Source of the DNA: a virus
DNA length: 28,922 bases
Virus record (IMG/VR): IMGVR_UViG_3300006071_000067
Span: 1-28,922 of that record
Reading direction: 5' to 3' (one strand)
Part shown: one piece after another, positions 1 to 11,332 of the stretch
Layout of the letters: every line of letters starts with the position of its first letter
Numbering within the stretch: position 1 is the first letter of the stretch
Made by a program: the position numbers and the translations under genes
The notes under the pieces: generated by a model
The model's input: only the letters and a program-made list of their open reading frames with translations
Told to the model about the DNA's origin: nothing
The model's database searches: none

Positions 1-474
1 AGTCTTGCTTTGGCAGGTGCTGGTTTGGCAGCCAATCTGTTGATGCAGCCGCAAGTGCCTAAATTCCAACCGCAAGTTAATCAAGCGGCACAAGGCATGA
101 CAGCGCAAGGACAACAACTTGCAAGCTATCTTTCAACTGGTACGTTGCCTCCGGGGGTACAAGCTCAAATGAACGCCGCACAAGACGCAGCGATTGCAAC
201 GGTTCGTTCGCAACACGCGGCTCGCGGAACGTCAGGATCGTCGATGGAAGCACAAGACATTCAACGCATCAACGAAGCGATTGTTTCGCAAGGTACAAGC
301 ATTGCAACTCAGTTGTTGCAAGCAGGTATTAACGAACAACAAATGGCCGCAGGTATTTATCAAAACCTGATGAACACATCTCTTGCGCAAGACCAACAAA
401 TGTCAAACGCGATTGCAGGCTTTACCAACGCGCTCGCTTCGGGATATGCGCGAACTGCGACACCAGTGGGGTAA
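1..474 (+). CDS. Probable virion-associated protein, 5' end outside window
   Basis: The frame is open from the first base, so the true start lies upstream and only the last 157 codons are visible; the TTG at 10 is not needed as a start. The product is rich in Ala, Gln and Met with no charged clusters. It is predicted to be mostly helical, with a Gly-Ser-rich turn near the middle (positions 225-245). It ends 6 bases before the next gene and shares its Gln/Ala-rich composition, so the two are probably co-transcribed. By position before two large coiled-coil proteins and a peptidase, it is likely a small internal virion or ejection protein (inference). No catalytic motif is seen and I do not recognise a named family. 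Confidence 0.7.
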   Translation, partial: SLALAGAGLAANLLMQPQVPKFQPQVNQAAQGMTAQGQQLASYLSTGTLPPGVQAQMNAAQDAAIATVRSQHAARGTSGSSMEAQDIQRINEAIVSQGTSIATQLLQAGINEQQMAAGIYQNLMNTSLAQDQQMSNAIAGFTNALASGYARTATPVG

Positions 475-480
475 TAAATT

Positions 481-2460
481 ATGGCCGATCCAGAAAAAAA
501 ATCAGACGATCAAACAGATACCGCAGCATCTCCTGCACCTGCAAACACTCTGACGGCAAAGTTGGCGCTTGGCCCAACTCCGACGCTTGCCCCTGCAACA
601 AACCCACTTGCGCCCGCAAACACCAACGTGCCGCCTAATACAGGCGCGCTTGCTCAATTGTACGGCGCGCCAGCTAAACCGGCACCCGCACCTGTGACTC
701 CGCTTGGGCCTACACCGACAACTACCACACCACCAACAGAAGAAGCTGAACCGCCGTCAACTGCGCAGGTTATGTTGCAAAACATGAAAGAAGCAAAAGA
801 ACGTCGGCAAAAAATTGATGCTCAAATAGAAGAGCAGCGAAAAGAAACTGAAAAAATTACAAAGCAAAACACAGATCGCATGGATGAAATAACCAAAGCA
901 TATTTGGCAAAAGATCAAGCTTTGGATTTAAAAGAAGGTCGTATGGGTGAGCGTCCAAAATACAAACCGCTTCCTGTTCCTGAACCTAAAAAAACAGATT
1001 TGGTTCAACAATGGGGATCAGCAGCAATGTTGTTTGCCATGTTTGGGTCAATGATGACTCGTAACCATACCGTTACAGCATTAAATGCTGCGACAGCCGC
1101 TATGAAAGGTTTTCAAGAAGGCGACAAAGCGTCAACTGATACAGCTATGAAACAATGGGAAGCATCAACACAAAACATGAAACTTGCGTATGAGTCAGAA
1201 GCGAAAGTTTACGATGACATCATGGCAGGCATCCGTGACGCGCGTAAAAACAACAGAGAAGTAACCAAAGAGCAGATGGATGAAGCAAAGGCGCTTATCA
1301 CAACTGCGGCAACCGCTTTTCAACATAATGCTTTGATTATGGCAAAAGAAGAAAAAGGTATGGAAGGTGTTGAACACATTCTACTTACCAATAAAATTCT
1401 TATGGATGAAATGGAAGATAAAAAGAAAAAAAGAGAACAAGCACAAAAAATTGCGGATGCAAAAAGTTCACCAGAATATAAAGAAGCGGTTCTTGCTGGT
1501 GATACTGTCAAAATGGATAAACTTCTTGCGGCTGCGGGTGACGATGCCGCAGAAAAACGCATGTCTGAACAAGCCGCCAAAGTCAAAGCGGCTGAAGTGC
1601 GCGGCTTGGGTAAAAAAGTAGCCCCTGAAGCGGCTAATGAAATGAAAGACCAATGGACTTCATTGAGCCGCAAACCACCTTCTGTTTGGGAAAAGAAAGA
1701 CCCAGAAGTCAATCGTGCATGGACTGAGGCGCTTAAAGAGCATCCTAATTTGGAACAGGATTATGCGCGTCGCAATGAAATGTACAAAAACATAACCAGC
1801 GGTAAAGACGCTACAACTTTGCGGTCGTTTGAAACCGTAGCAAACCACTTGGACACGTTGCGCCAAGCGGCGAAAGAATTGCCTGACACAAGCAATGTTC
1901 AAGCCATGAACGCTTGGAAAGCAAAATGGCAAAAACAGATTGCAGGCGATCCCGCCATTACCAATTTTGAAGCCATTCGTCAGGTCATTCCAACCGAATT
2001 GCAAAAAGCTGTTTCTGGTGCCGGTGTCGGTACGGGTGCAGAGCGTGAAGAATATGCACGGCTTTTGACAACAGCAGGCAGCAGAAAACAAATTGAAGGT
2101 ATTATTCGCAACATGGAAAAACTGATTGAAGGTCAGTCAATCAGCTTTGCCGATCAATACAGTCGCTTCTTTACCGTAGACCAAATTTTTCCACCGAGTG
2201 TTGCACCCAAAGTGGAAGAGGTTATTAAAAAACGCGATGAAGCAACAGGCGTAAAAACATGGCCGACCAGCGAATACCATCAAAAAGGCAAGCCTCTTAC
2301 GCAAGCTGTTGAATCCGTCATTCAACGTCCAACCAATGTGCCTGAAAGCGCAAAAGCGTTTGAAAACGGAAACATTAAAATTTGGTGGGACGGCACAAAC
2401 GCATACGATTACAACTCTGGTCAACCTGTTGATCCTGCTACCGGCAAGCCCATACAATAA
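481..2460 (+). CDS. Probable internal virion/ejection protein, Pro-rich N-terminus and coiled coils
   Basis: 659 aa. Residues about 15-100 are Pro/Thr/Ala-rich and low in complexity. Residues about 100-160 are a highly charged Lys/Glu/Gln coiled-coil stretch. A short hydrophobic patch (WGSAAMLFAMFGSMM) lies near residue 180. The rest is mainly Ala/Lys/Glu-rich helix with conserved-looking Trp residues near the C-terminus (IKIWWDG). This disordered N-terminus plus long-helix layout is typical of podovirus internal core or ejection proteins that leave the capsid with the DNA. That role is inferred from composition and from the neighbouring 927-aa helical protein and peptidase. There is no signal peptide or enzymatic motif. 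The A-rich codon choice in the middle differs from the more GC-rich genes downstream. Confidence 0.75.
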   Translation: MADPEKKSDDQTDTAASPAPANTLTAKLALGPTPTLAPATNPLAPANTNVPPNTGALAQLYGAPAKPAPAPVTPLGPTPTTTTPPTEEAEPPSTAQVMLQNMKEAKERRQKIDAQIEEQRKETEKITKQNTDRMDEITKAYLAKDQALDLKEGRMGERPKYKPLPVPEPKKTDLVQQWGSAAMLFAMFGSMMTRNHTVTALNAATAAMKGFQEGDKASTDTAMKQWEASTQNMKLAYESEAKVYDDIMAGIRDARKNNREVTKEQMDEAKALITTAATAFQHNALIMAKEEKGMEGVEHILLTNKILMDEMEDKKKKREQAQKIADAKSSPEYKEAVLAGDTVKMDKLLAAAGDDAAEKRMSEQAAKVKAAEVRGLGKKVAPEAANEMKDQWTSLSRKPPSVWEKKDPEVNRAWTEALKEHPNLEQDYARRNEMYKNITSGKDATTLRSFETVANHLDTLRQAAKELPDTSNVQAMNAWKAKWQKQIAGDPAITNFEAIRQVIPTELQKAVSGAGVGTGAEREEYARLLTTAGSRKQIEGIIRNMEKLIEGQSISFADQYSRFFTVDQIFPPSVAPKVEEVIKKRDEATGVKTWPTSEYHQKGKPLTQAVESVIQRPTNVPESAKAFENGNIKIWWDGTNAYDYNSGQPVDPATGKPIQ

Positions 2461-2471
2461 GGTTTACAAAG

Positions 2472-5255
2472 ATGGCTGAACTAGCCCCACCTCCCGGATT
2501 TAAACCTGTCGGCGATGACAACATGGCACCGCCGCCAGGTTTTAAACCTATTGAAGCACCTCCCGGCTTCAAACCTTTGGGTGAAGCTAAAGCCGCGCCT
2601 TTGCCTGCACCGGTGTTGCCCGGCAGGGGGTCAGAAATTTCCGCGTCATCAGCCACAAAAGCCGGTGATGAACGGTTGGAAAAAATGCCGCCCGACATTC
2701 GCGTGTCGCCAACGGGGGAACTGTATTCACCGGACCCCGACACACAACGTCAGATTATGAGCGGCCAGATTGATTTTCAAAAAGCCGCAGCAGCCGGTGT
2801 TTTGCAGCGCCCGTTGGGTATTGCACAATATGTGCTGCCTGAATCATGGCAAAACGAAAATTGGGCAAAGTGGTCTAAAGGTTTAAAAGAATTTGGCCGC
2901 CCAGCAGAAGGCTACACATCTGAAGCAATGGACCCTCACGGTGCAGGGCAACTTGCGTTTGACGTAGCGGCTATGGGACCGGTAAGTCGTATGCTGTCTG
3001 GCGCAGCGCGTGCTGTGGGGACAGGTTACGACGCACTTAAAGGTTATCTCGGTATTGCCGAAACAGGAACTAAAGCCGCTCCAGTTTTGGCAGAAAGTGC
3101 CGGAGCTGCTTCAAAGGGTGTGGAGCAAATAGCCGACGAGCTTAAAAACCTTAAACCCAGCACAATGGAAAAAATGCGCGAGGCTTTAGGGTACACGGCA
3201 AAAAGCGTAGCTGCTGGAACCGCAGCGGGAGCTGTGTCAGGCGCAACGGAAATGCGGCCTGAAGAAACTGAAGCGGAACGTAAAGAAGCAAGAGCAGCTT
3301 CAACAGAAGACCAAGCTTTTTATGGTTCACTTGCCGGGCTTTTACCCCCTGGCATCAAAGGGGCAATTGCGGCGGGCCGTCAATTAACAGGCGCAGAACG
3401 AAGAGAGTTTTCAGAGCTAGTTGAAAAAGCGTTAAACACGTTAAAAGAAAAAACAATGGGCTATGTAGAAAGCGGTCAGCTTTCTGCAAGCGAACAAGCG
3501 CGTCTTGCCACCGAAAAAGGTGCAGCGGCAACCAAAGAATTGACAGCCGCAGAAAAAGAGGCACAGCGGCTTACAGAGGTTCAGCAAAAGATTGCACGCA
3601 GCGAAGAAACCCGCGCAGCGCAACAGCGTGATGAACGTCTTGCTCGTGATCCCAACGATCCGCGTAGCGTCCTTTCAATGCAGGAATCTATTTCCGAGAA
3701 ACTGCGTACCCGTGCGGGCGATGCGCGTGCGGCTGCCGAGCGTGCAGGACTGCCAAAAGCAGAAGCCGAAGCTTATGTGGCGGAAATTAAAACCACATAC
3801 GAAACAGCACAAAAAGAACTCGATACGTTGCTTCAATCTTATGCAACACGTCCTACAAAAGACCCAATTCAATTTGGCAAAGATGTCGAAGCTCTTGTTG
3901 CACGCACAGAAAAAGAATTGATGGATGCGCGTAAAACCGTATTCAATGACTTTGATCGTTTGCATTCTACAAACAAAACAATGCCAACAGATGACTTGGT
4001 TGCAACAATTGACAAGCGGCTTGCGTCAGGTGTTTCTTCTACAGAAGAAGCGGCTCTTGCACGCACTAAAAAATTCATAGAAGAGCAAGGTGCAGACGGT
4101 TATTTGACACCTTCACAAATGAATAATTTGCGTTTGTATTATCTTGGTGATTCACCAGAAGCCGCCAAAGTAGCGCGTACTGCATTGGATGAAATTCCAG
4201 AGTTTGTCAGCGCACAGAAAAACTATGCCGAATTGTCTGGACCTCTTGATCCTTACGAACACGCCAAAGGTACGTTTGCAGGAGTAACAGAAAAAGAATA
4301 TGGCCGTGAATCACGTTCAAAAATGGCAAAAGGCGAAATTGTTGCGCAAGTTTTGAATCGCGCTGCAAAAGGCCGTGAAGGTCTTGCCGAACTTGTTGCT
4401 GCCAATCCAGAACTTAAAGAGTCGGCCCGTGAATATTTTAATGGGTTGTTGATTGGAAATTATTCCGACAAAGCGGTAACGCCTCAACGGCTTGCGGCGT
4501 TTATGGAAAAGAACGGCGCGGCTTTGAAAGAGATCGGGCTGTTTGACGAATTTAAAAACTTGACGGCTGAAGGTTTGGCAGCGCAGAGAAAAGCTGCAAC
4601 GCTTGGTGCAGATGTCAAAACGGCTGAAACGCTTGTCAAAGAAGCAACAGATGTTGAAAAAGCCGCACAAATGCGCGCCGAACGTGAACGTGCGTTAAAA
4701 AACATTCAAGAACAACGGCAAACAGCAATTGAAGCAGGAAAACCATTTGTGTTTCCAAACACAAAAGAAACACTGCCGGTTCAACAACAACCGGGCGGCC
4801 CGCTTTTACCAACAAAAGAACAAGTGGCAGAAAAGGCTGCTGAACGTACGGCTGCGGCTCAAGAGCGCACAGCCGAAGCTTTGAAAGCCGCAGAAGAGCG
4901 TCAGGTTGGACCGCGTAAAACGGCGGAACAAGCAGCCAAAGAGTTGGAACGCGCGCAGAAAATGGGGCGTGAACTTCAAACCTTTAAAACAGAAATTGAT
5001 AATACACGTCCAGAAGATTTACCCGAACGGCTTGAAGGTATTATCAAAAAATTGGGTCGTGATGAAATTGTCGGCGATGAAACTTATGGTAAGTTGCTAA
5101 AAGATTTAAACATCGCCAAGACCGAATACGAGAGAGCAAAAGACTTGGAGAAATTCTCCGCAAATGTTCGTACTGCATTGACCGCAGCGGCCACTGGCTA
5201 TGCAGCCAGTGCGACCGGCTTGGGTCGTGCCTTCAGAGGGATGTTCGGATTATGA
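2472..5255 (+). CDS. Large helical virion protein with PPGFKP repeats (probable ejection protein)
   Basis: 927 aa. The first 40 residues carry three PPGFKP-type motifs (PPPGFKPV, PPPGFKPI, PPGFKPL). Such Pro-Gly-Phe tags are seen at the N-termini of large internal proteins of some podoviruses; a docking or sorting role is my inference. Residues about 150-300 contain Gly/Ala-rich semi-hydrophobic helices (ALKGYLG, AAGTAAGAVSGA) that could insert into membrane. Residues about 300-900 are long Ala/Glu/Lys/Arg heptad-like coiled coil. The C-terminus (about 890-927) turns hydrophobic and glycine-rich (AAATGYAASATGLG). Its TGA overlaps the ATG of the peptidase gene as ATGA, so the two are translationally coupled. 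No transglycosylase catalytic motif was found, so any wall-degrading step would fall to the next gene. Confidence 0.78.
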   Translation: MAELAPPPGFKPVGDDNMAPPPGFKPIEAPPGFKPLGEAKAAPLPAPVLPGRGSEISASSATKAGDERLEKMPPDIRVSPTGELYSPDPDTQRQIMSGQIDFQKAAAAGVLQRPLGIAQYVLPESWQNENWAKWSKGLKEFGRPAEGYTSEAMDPHGAGQLAFDVAAMGPVSRMLSGAARAVGTGYDALKGYLGIAETGTKAAPVLAESAGAASKGVEQIADELKNLKPSTMEKMREALGYTAKSVAAGTAAGAVSGATEMRPEETEAERKEARAASTEDQAFYGSLAGLLPPGIKGAIAAGRQLTGAERREFSELVEKALNTLKEKTMGYVESGQLSASEQARLATEKGAAATKELTAAEKEAQRLTEVQQKIARSEETRAAQQRDERLARDPNDPRSVLSMQESISEKLRTRAGDARAAAERAGLPKAEAEAYVAEIKTTYETAQKELDTLLQSYATRPTKDPIQFGKDVEALVARTEKELMDARKTVFNDFDRLHSTNKTMPTDDLVATIDKRLASGVSSTEEAALARTKKFIEEQGADGYLTPSQMNNLRLYYLGDSPEAAKVARTALDEIPEFVSAQKNYAELSGPLDPYEHAKGTFAGVTEKEYGRESRSKMAKGEIVAQVLNRAAKGREGLAELVAANPELKESAREYFNGLLIGNYSDKAVTPQRLAAFMEKNGAALKEIGLFDEFKNLTAEGLAAQRKAATLGADVKTAETLVKEATDVEKAAQMRAERERALKNIQEQRQTAIEAGKPFVFPNTKETLPVQQQPGGPLLPTKEQVAEKAAERTAAAQERTAEALKAAEERQVGPRKTAEQAAKELERAQKMGRELQTFKTEIDNTRPEDLPERLEGIIKKLGRDEIVGDETYGKLLKDLNIAKTEYERAKDLEKFSANVRTALTAAATGYAASATGLGRAFRGMFGL

Positions 5256-6265
5256 CCGTATCGCCGCTTGATCCGACCGCAGATGCAGCGCCGCTTGCAC
5301 CGGCACCTACGCCGGTGCTTCCTGCGCAAACCCTGCAACCTGCTTTGCCTGCGTATATGACAGCTAAACCCGAACAAACGGCTGCGGTGCAACCCACAAC
5401 CACACCTGCACCCGCACCTCAGACTACATCACAAGGCGGCGCGCCTGATCCGATGGGTAATCTTGCCCGCATGGCAGGCGTTGACATGGCAACAGGCAAA
5501 CAAATCATTCAAAAATATTTGAAAGATGGTGGTGTCGGTCTTAACCCAAACGAATTGGCTTGGTGCGCGGCAGCCATGAACGCCAGTTTGGCGCAAGTGG
5601 GGTTGCCTGGCTCCGGTTCCCAAAGGGCGCGCAGCTTTCTTAATTACGGCAATCCTGTTGAAGTGCCTCAGCACGGCGACATTGTTGTGTTTCAACGCGG
5701 TGGCCCGAACAGCGGTCTTGGACACGTTGGCTATGTCGATCAAGTCAACCCTGACGGCACAATCCGCGTTCTTGGTGGAAACCAAAGTGGCGGCATTGGC
5801 TACAGCACTTATGACACAAAAGACGTTCTTGGGTATCGCCGCATTCCGGGCGCTGTGGCAATCACAGACCCCGAAAAGGTAAAAGATTGGAAATCAACCG
5901 GTTATGGTGCCGAGGCGCAAGCCCAGATGCGTGCGCAAGACCAAGCAAAACCGGAAGCACCCCCTAAGACACCGACGGAAATGGCAGGCGATGCGCTTCA
6001 AAGCGGCTTGACCGGCGCTTTGAAAGCCGAAGAAAAACAGCAAAAACCTTTTCAAATGTCACCGTTACAGCCTACAGTTTCGCTGCCTTCGCAGCCGTTT
6101 GCAACGGGGGCAAAAGACGCTTACGCACAGTTGTTGGAAAAAACTCCGTCTCTTCAAGGAGATAGAAACCCACAACCTGTTGCAAGAACTCCGGCGGTTT
6201 CTACCCCACCAAAAGCCTTTATGCAGCCTCAACAGGAGCAGCAAAATGAGCAACCCCAAGCCTGA
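5252..6265 (+). CDS. Virion-associated CHAP/NlpC-P60-like (TIGR02594-type) cysteine peptidase
   Basis: 337 aa. Residues 1-68 are Pro/Ala/Thr-rich linker. The enzyme domain spans about 80-205. Its catalytic Cys lies in LAWCAAAMN (C105), followed by GDIVVF at 142-147, GHVGYV with His158, and GGNQSGGI with Asn177. This Cys-His-Asn/polar order matches CHAP/NlpC-P60 amidases or endopeptidases, and the LAWCAA...GDIVVF pattern matches the TIGR02594 group. Such enzymes cut peptidoglycan stem peptides or the amide bond to sugar. Residues 205-337 are again Pro/Gln-rich and probably disordered. The start overlaps the preceding virion gene (ATGA), and the position among ejection proteins rather than in the lysis cassette suggests local wall digestion during entry. 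The holin/endolysin pair lies 11 kb downstream. Confidence 0.82.
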   Translation: MTVSPLDPTADAAPLAPAPTPVLPAQTLQPALPAYMTAKPEQTAAVQPTTTPAPAPQTTSQGGAPDPMGNLARMAGVDMATGKQIIQKYLKDGGVGLNPNELAWCAAAMNASLAQVGLPGSGSQRARSFLNYGNPVEVPQHGDIVVFQRGGPNSGLGHVGYVDQVNPDGTIRVLGGNQSGGIGYSTYDTKDVLGYRRIPGAVAITDPEKVKDWKSTGYGAEAQAQMRAQDQAKPEAPPKTPTEMAGDALQSGLTGALKAEEKQQKPFQMSPLQPTVSLPSQPFATGAKDAYAQLLEKTPSLQGDRNPQPVARTPAVSTPPKAFMQPQQEQQNEQPQA

Positions 6266-6596
6266 TTTACTCGATACACTGGATCGCGCAGCCGCATTAC
6301 TCTTGGAAAAGGCCGAGATCGGTGATACCATGTCGGGCGAGAAACCAACCGTCGCAACCACTTTGACCGAACAAGTCAAAGCGTTTGAGGCGGTCGTTGA
6401 TTGGGCAAAAACCCGTAAAGATTTGAAGCCACCACAGAAAGAGGAGTCACGGTTCGATGGAATCAAGCGAGAGTTCAACGGTGCGGCGGCTTCAAATCGA
6501 GGAAGTAAGCCAAAGAAAAAAGCCGCAAACGGAAGCTATTCAGCAGCCCTTGATGCCCCAACCGGTCTCGATACCCCAACAGCCCTCGACTCTTGA
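6246..6596 (+). CDS. Small charged protein of unknown function
   Basis: 116 aa. Chosen start is ATG 6246, preceded by AGGAG at 6235-6239; an upstream in-frame extension would lie wholly inside the peptidase gene. Residues 1-70 are amphipathic helix (LDTLDRAAALLLEKAEIG, then a KAFEAVVDWAKTRKDLKPP segment). The C-terminal 40 residues are low-complexity Ser/Lys/Ala/Thr. The first part resembles small phage proteins placed between virion and fibre genes, but I cannot name the family. It overlaps the peptidase by 20 bases and the next membrane-protein gene by 140 bases. That long overlap is unusual even here, though both genes have good ribosome-binding sites. Confidence 0.6.
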   Translation: MSNPKPDLLDTLDRAAALLLEKAEIGDTMSGEKPTVATTLTEQVKAFEAVVDWAKTRKDLKPPQKEESRFDGIKREFNGAAASNRGSKPKKKAANGSYSAALDAPTGLDTPTALDS

Positions 6597-6798
6597 TGTT
6601 GTTGTGGCGGCTTTTGCGGGCCTTGGGTACGCACTTTCAGCCCGCGCACTGCTCCTTTTGGCCCTGATCGGGGCTTTTGTGCTGTCGGTTATGGCGACCA
6701 CGACGCAGACCCTTTCGTCGTTATACGTTTTGATCGCTTATTGCCTTTTTACAGTGATCCCAGTAGCCTATCTTGAAATCCGCCGGAGGCAGCAGTGA
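6457..6798 (+). CDS. Small membrane protein with two hydrophobic segments
   Basis: 113 aa. ATG 6457 is preceded by GAGGAG at 6441-6446. Residues 1-48 are polar and Gln/Ser/Pro-rich. Two hydrophobic stretches follow at roughly 48-85 (VVVAAFAGLGYALSARALLL and LLALIGAFVLSVM) and 90-108 (LYVLIAYCLFTVIPVAYL), ending in a basic tail (EIRRRQQ). It is probably a polytopic inner-membrane protein with two or three helices. Its stop overlaps the GTG of the next gene (GTGA). Its place between the peptidase and the first fibre gene does not define a role; an accessory holin or an anchoring factor are both possible. The N-terminal 46 codons overlap the previous gene in another frame. Confidence 0.6.
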   Translation: MESSESSTVRRLQIEEVSQRKKPQTEAIQQPLMPQPVSIPQQPSTLDVVVAAFAGLGYALSARALLLLALIGAFVLSVMATTTQTLSSLYVLIAYCLFTVIPVAYLEIRRRQQ

Positions 6799-7508
6799 GC
6801 GTCGTCCCAACCGTATCAGCAGATGGCATAGGCGTAATTGCCGCAGGGCAATTGAACGCCTACATGATTAGCGCGACCAACACGGCGGTCATGCGCACCG
6901 TTGTCGGTCAGCCCGGCATGTCCATCTATTTGCAAGGCACCAACGTGCCAAACGATGGTGGTCAAGGCTGGTTCTATTGGAACTATTCGTCCATTGCCCC
7001 CGACAATAACACCAGCGTCATTATCCCGAATGGTGTTGTTCTGGGCGCGTGGATCAGGCAGGCAATTGTTATCACCAGTGCTGGCCCCGCTTTCAGTGCT
7101 TATGCGGCCAACAGCCAGTCGGTGACAACGGCTACACCGACCAAAATTCAATTGAACACCAAAGAGTTCGATACGAACGCGGCTTATGACGCAACTACAA
7201 CCTACCGTTTCACGCCGCTCACTGCCGGATATTACCAAGTCAGCGGCAATTTGTCGGTTGCGGTGACAACCGGCACGACCGGCTATGTGGCGATCTACAA
7301 AAACGGATCGGTCTACAAAAACGGCACGACCGCGGTTTATACCAGCGGTAACTTTTCCTCGGCCCTGTTTGAAGTTAACACGCTCATTTACATGAACGGA
7401 ACGACCGATTACATTGAATTGTGGGGATCGGTGACGGGCACAACCCCGACTTTCACCAGTGGTGCGGCGCTAACAAATTTCAGCGCGTTTTTAGCGCGTA
7501 ACCAATAA
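6795..7508 (+). CDS. Tail-fibre/receptor-binding protein with C1q-like C-terminal domain
   Basis: 237 aa, GTG start, preceded by GGAGG at about 6784-6788; GTGA overlap with the previous gene. Residues about 1-90 look like a small beta-rich attachment region (SIYLQGTNVP, GQGWFYWNYSS). Residues about 90-237 fit the C1q/TNF-like jelly roll of phage fibre tips: an opening VTTATPTKIQLNTKEFDT strand, YRFTPLTAGYYQVSG, then YVAIYKNGSVYKNGT, closing with an aromatic strand FSAFLARNQ. These domains trimerise and often bind host surface glycans. A related fold occurs in the 776-aa collagen-like protein downstream (its residues 470-620). The role in adsorption is inferred from fold and position. Confidence 0.78.
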   Translation: MSVVPTVSADGIGVIAAGQLNAYMISATNTAVMRTVVGQPGMSIYLQGTNVPNDGGQGWFYWNYSSIAPDNNTSVIIPNGVVLGAWIRQAIVITSAGPAFSAYAANSQSVTTATPTKIQLNTKEFDTNAAYDATTTYRFTPLTAGYYQVSGNLSVAVTTGTTGYVAIYKNGSVYKNGTTAVYTSGNFSSALFEVNTLIYMNGTTDYIELWGSVTGTTPTFTSGAALTNFSAFLARNQ

Positions 7509-7520
7509 AGGGTTCTTACG

Positions 7521-8135
7521 ATGGCAAGAGCAGTAGGTTTTACAGAGCAACAGGTTCTTACGCCCGGCTATCGGGCGGATGGCGTTATTGCCGTTGCTGG
7601 CACACCCCAGTTGATTTTGCCTCGCGCAGCACCTCGCTCTTCTGTCCTTATCCAAAACACCTCAACCAGTGACGCATTGTCGATTGAGTTTGGCTGCGCC
7701 CGCGCAACCGCCACAATCACCGGCGGTAAAGTGACGAGCATCACCGTCACCAACGGTGGTTTTGGCTTCACCTACGCCCCGTATGTCCGGTTCTTGGGTG
7801 GTGGCAACCCTTTGAATGGTCGTGATCTCGGTCTCGGCTACCCCAATCAGGATTCGCCGTCTAATTTTGCAACGGCGCACGCCGTGCTGACAAACGGTGT
7901 GGTGACATCCATTGTGATTGACAATGCAGGGTCTGGCTACGCCTACGCCCCGTATGTTCAACTCTTGAACGATCCGAACGACAACTTTGGTTGTGCGGCC
8001 CCGTCTTCAACAAGTGGCTACCGCTTGGCTCCGGGCGCGTCCCTCTATCAAGCCTACAATGTTGTGACCACAGACACGATTGCCGTGTTTGGGGCATCCG
8101 CAGGCGACTCTTGGTTCTGCCAATATACGACGTAA
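7521..8135 (+). CDS. Phage structural protein with two GxGY beta repeats
   Basis: 204 aa. Two tandem repeats are visible: VTSITVTNGGFGFTYAPYV at about residues 73-91 and VTSIVIDNAGSGYAYAPYV at about 132-150, each followed by a hydrophobic strand (RFLGGG, QLLND). The G-S/F-G-Y/F-x-x-A-P pattern recurs in phage tail and fibre proteins as a short beta-hairpin module. The flanking parts are also beta-rich, and the C-terminus (IAVFGASAGDSWFCQYTT) resembles a closing strand of a small virion protein. No enzyme motif is seen. It lies 12 bases after the C1q-like fibre gene and 17 bases before the collagen-like gene, so it is probably a fibre adaptor or decoration protein. Confidence 0.7.
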   Translation: MARAVGFTEQQVLTPGYRADGVIAVAGTPQLILPRAAPRSSVLIQNTSTSDALSIEFGCARATATITGGKVTSITVTNGGFGFTYAPYVRFLGGGNPLNGRDLGLGYPNQDSPSNFATAHAVLTNGVVTSIVIDNAGSGYAYAPYVQLLNDPNDNFGCAAPSSTSGYRLAPGASLYQAYNVVTTDTIAVFGASAGDSWFCQYTT

Positions 8136-8140
8136 CGTGA

Positions 8141-10483
<2,343 letters not shown>

Positions 10484-10497
10484 TTGGAGCGACAGGA

Positions 10498-11076
10498 ATG
10501 TCTATTTCACGGTATCTCAGCATCTTTGCAGACTTCCTGAGCAGCTCAGGGGTTCTCAACCCCTCTGGTGGGGGGTTAGGTATTACATCCACGCCATCCA
10601 ACGGACAAATTCCAATTGGTAATGGCACGAATTATACCGCTGCGGCGATCACGGCTGGCACAGGTATTTCTGTCACTAATGGTGCGGGGTCTATCAGCAT
10701 TTCCAGTACAACAACTGGCACGGTAACATCCGTTGCAACTGGTACAGGTTTGACAGGCGGCACAATTACTACGAGTGGCACTATTTCTCTTGTAACAACT
10801 TCTGGAGCCATTGGAACATATATGTTTGCAATTAGTACTTCTGGTCCCGTAGCATTTGGCTCTACCGTAGCGGGGTCAAGTTTGAGGCCGGGGGGATTTT
10901 TTGGCCAAACTAATTACGGAAGTTCTGGTGCAGTTATACCCGGATCATTAGCTGGTTTTATAAATGGAAGCGCACAATCTGGAACATGGCAATGTATGGG
11001 GTATTGCGGAACACCCGGACAAACAATTGGTTGTAATACGGGTTATCCGTGGACACTTTGGGTAAGGACAGCATAA
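10498..11076 (+). CDS. Small tail-fibre protein with Ser/Thr/Gly beta repeats
   Basis: 192 aa, ATG 10498 preceded by GGAG and AGGA. The first 20 residues are a helix (YLSIFADFLSSSG). Residues 25-105 are the low-complexity phage fibre pattern NGQIPIGNGTNYTAAAITAG, then VTSVATGTGLTGGTITTSGT, which is common just before globular tips. The C-terminal 85 residues contain four Cys (CMGYCGTPGQTIGCNTG) and end with a WTLWVRTA strand. This gives a small, possibly disulphide- or metal-stabilised tip domain. It follows the collagen-like gene by 14 bases and is probably a short fibre or tip protein assembled with it. Confidence 0.72.
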   Translation: MSISRYLSIFADFLSSSGVLNPSGGGLGITSTPSNGQIPIGNGTNYTAAAITAGTGISVTNGAGSISISSTTTGTVTSVATGTGLTGGTITTSGTISLVTTSGAIGTYMFAISTSGPVAFGSTVAGSSLRPGGFFGQTNYGSSGAVIPGSLAGFINGSAQSGTWQCMGYCGTPGQTIGCNTGYPWTLWVRTA

Positions 11077-11077
11077 A

Positions 11078-11332
11078 ATGAGTACCGTTGAAGATATTAA
11101 AAATGTTATTTACGCAGATGAATCAGGGGACAAAATTAACTGTGATGTAAAGTTTGACACATTACCAACGTATGTCCCATTTACAGCGGATAAAAATGAT
11201 GTTGAGCCTCACGGGCGGGAAATTTACGCTCAGTTGATTGCTGGGCAATGGGGGCCAATAGCTCCTTACGTTCCACCGCCTCCTCCGGTAGTGAACCCCA
11301 ATAAACAAGCCGGTCCTAATGTGGTGGCGTAA
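11078..11332 (+). CDS. Small protein of the fibre block, unknown function
   Basis: 84 aa. It begins one base after the stop of the previous gene, with AAAATG and no strong ribosome-binding site, which suggests translational coupling. Residues 1-60 look like a compact alpha/beta unit (NVIYADESGDKINCDVKF, then EIYAQLIAGQWGPIAPY). A polyproline segment (YVPPPPPVVNP) follows. Small proteins with a similar 'EIYxxxxxGxxGxIxxY' ending often sit after fibre genes in marine and freshwater phages, where they may act in fibre assembly. That link is an inference from context only. Its TAA overlaps the ATG of the cupin gene (TAATG). Confidence 0.6.
   Translation: MSTVEDIKNVIYADESGDKINCDVKFDTLPTYVPFTADKNDVEPHGREIYAQLIAGQWGPIAPYVPPPPPVVNPNKQAGPNVVA

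Noticed and set aside
1195-2457. Several minus-strand frames opposite the 659-aa virion gene
   Set aside because: Phe/Cys-rich products typical of the complement of Lys/Ala-rich coding sequence; no independent support.
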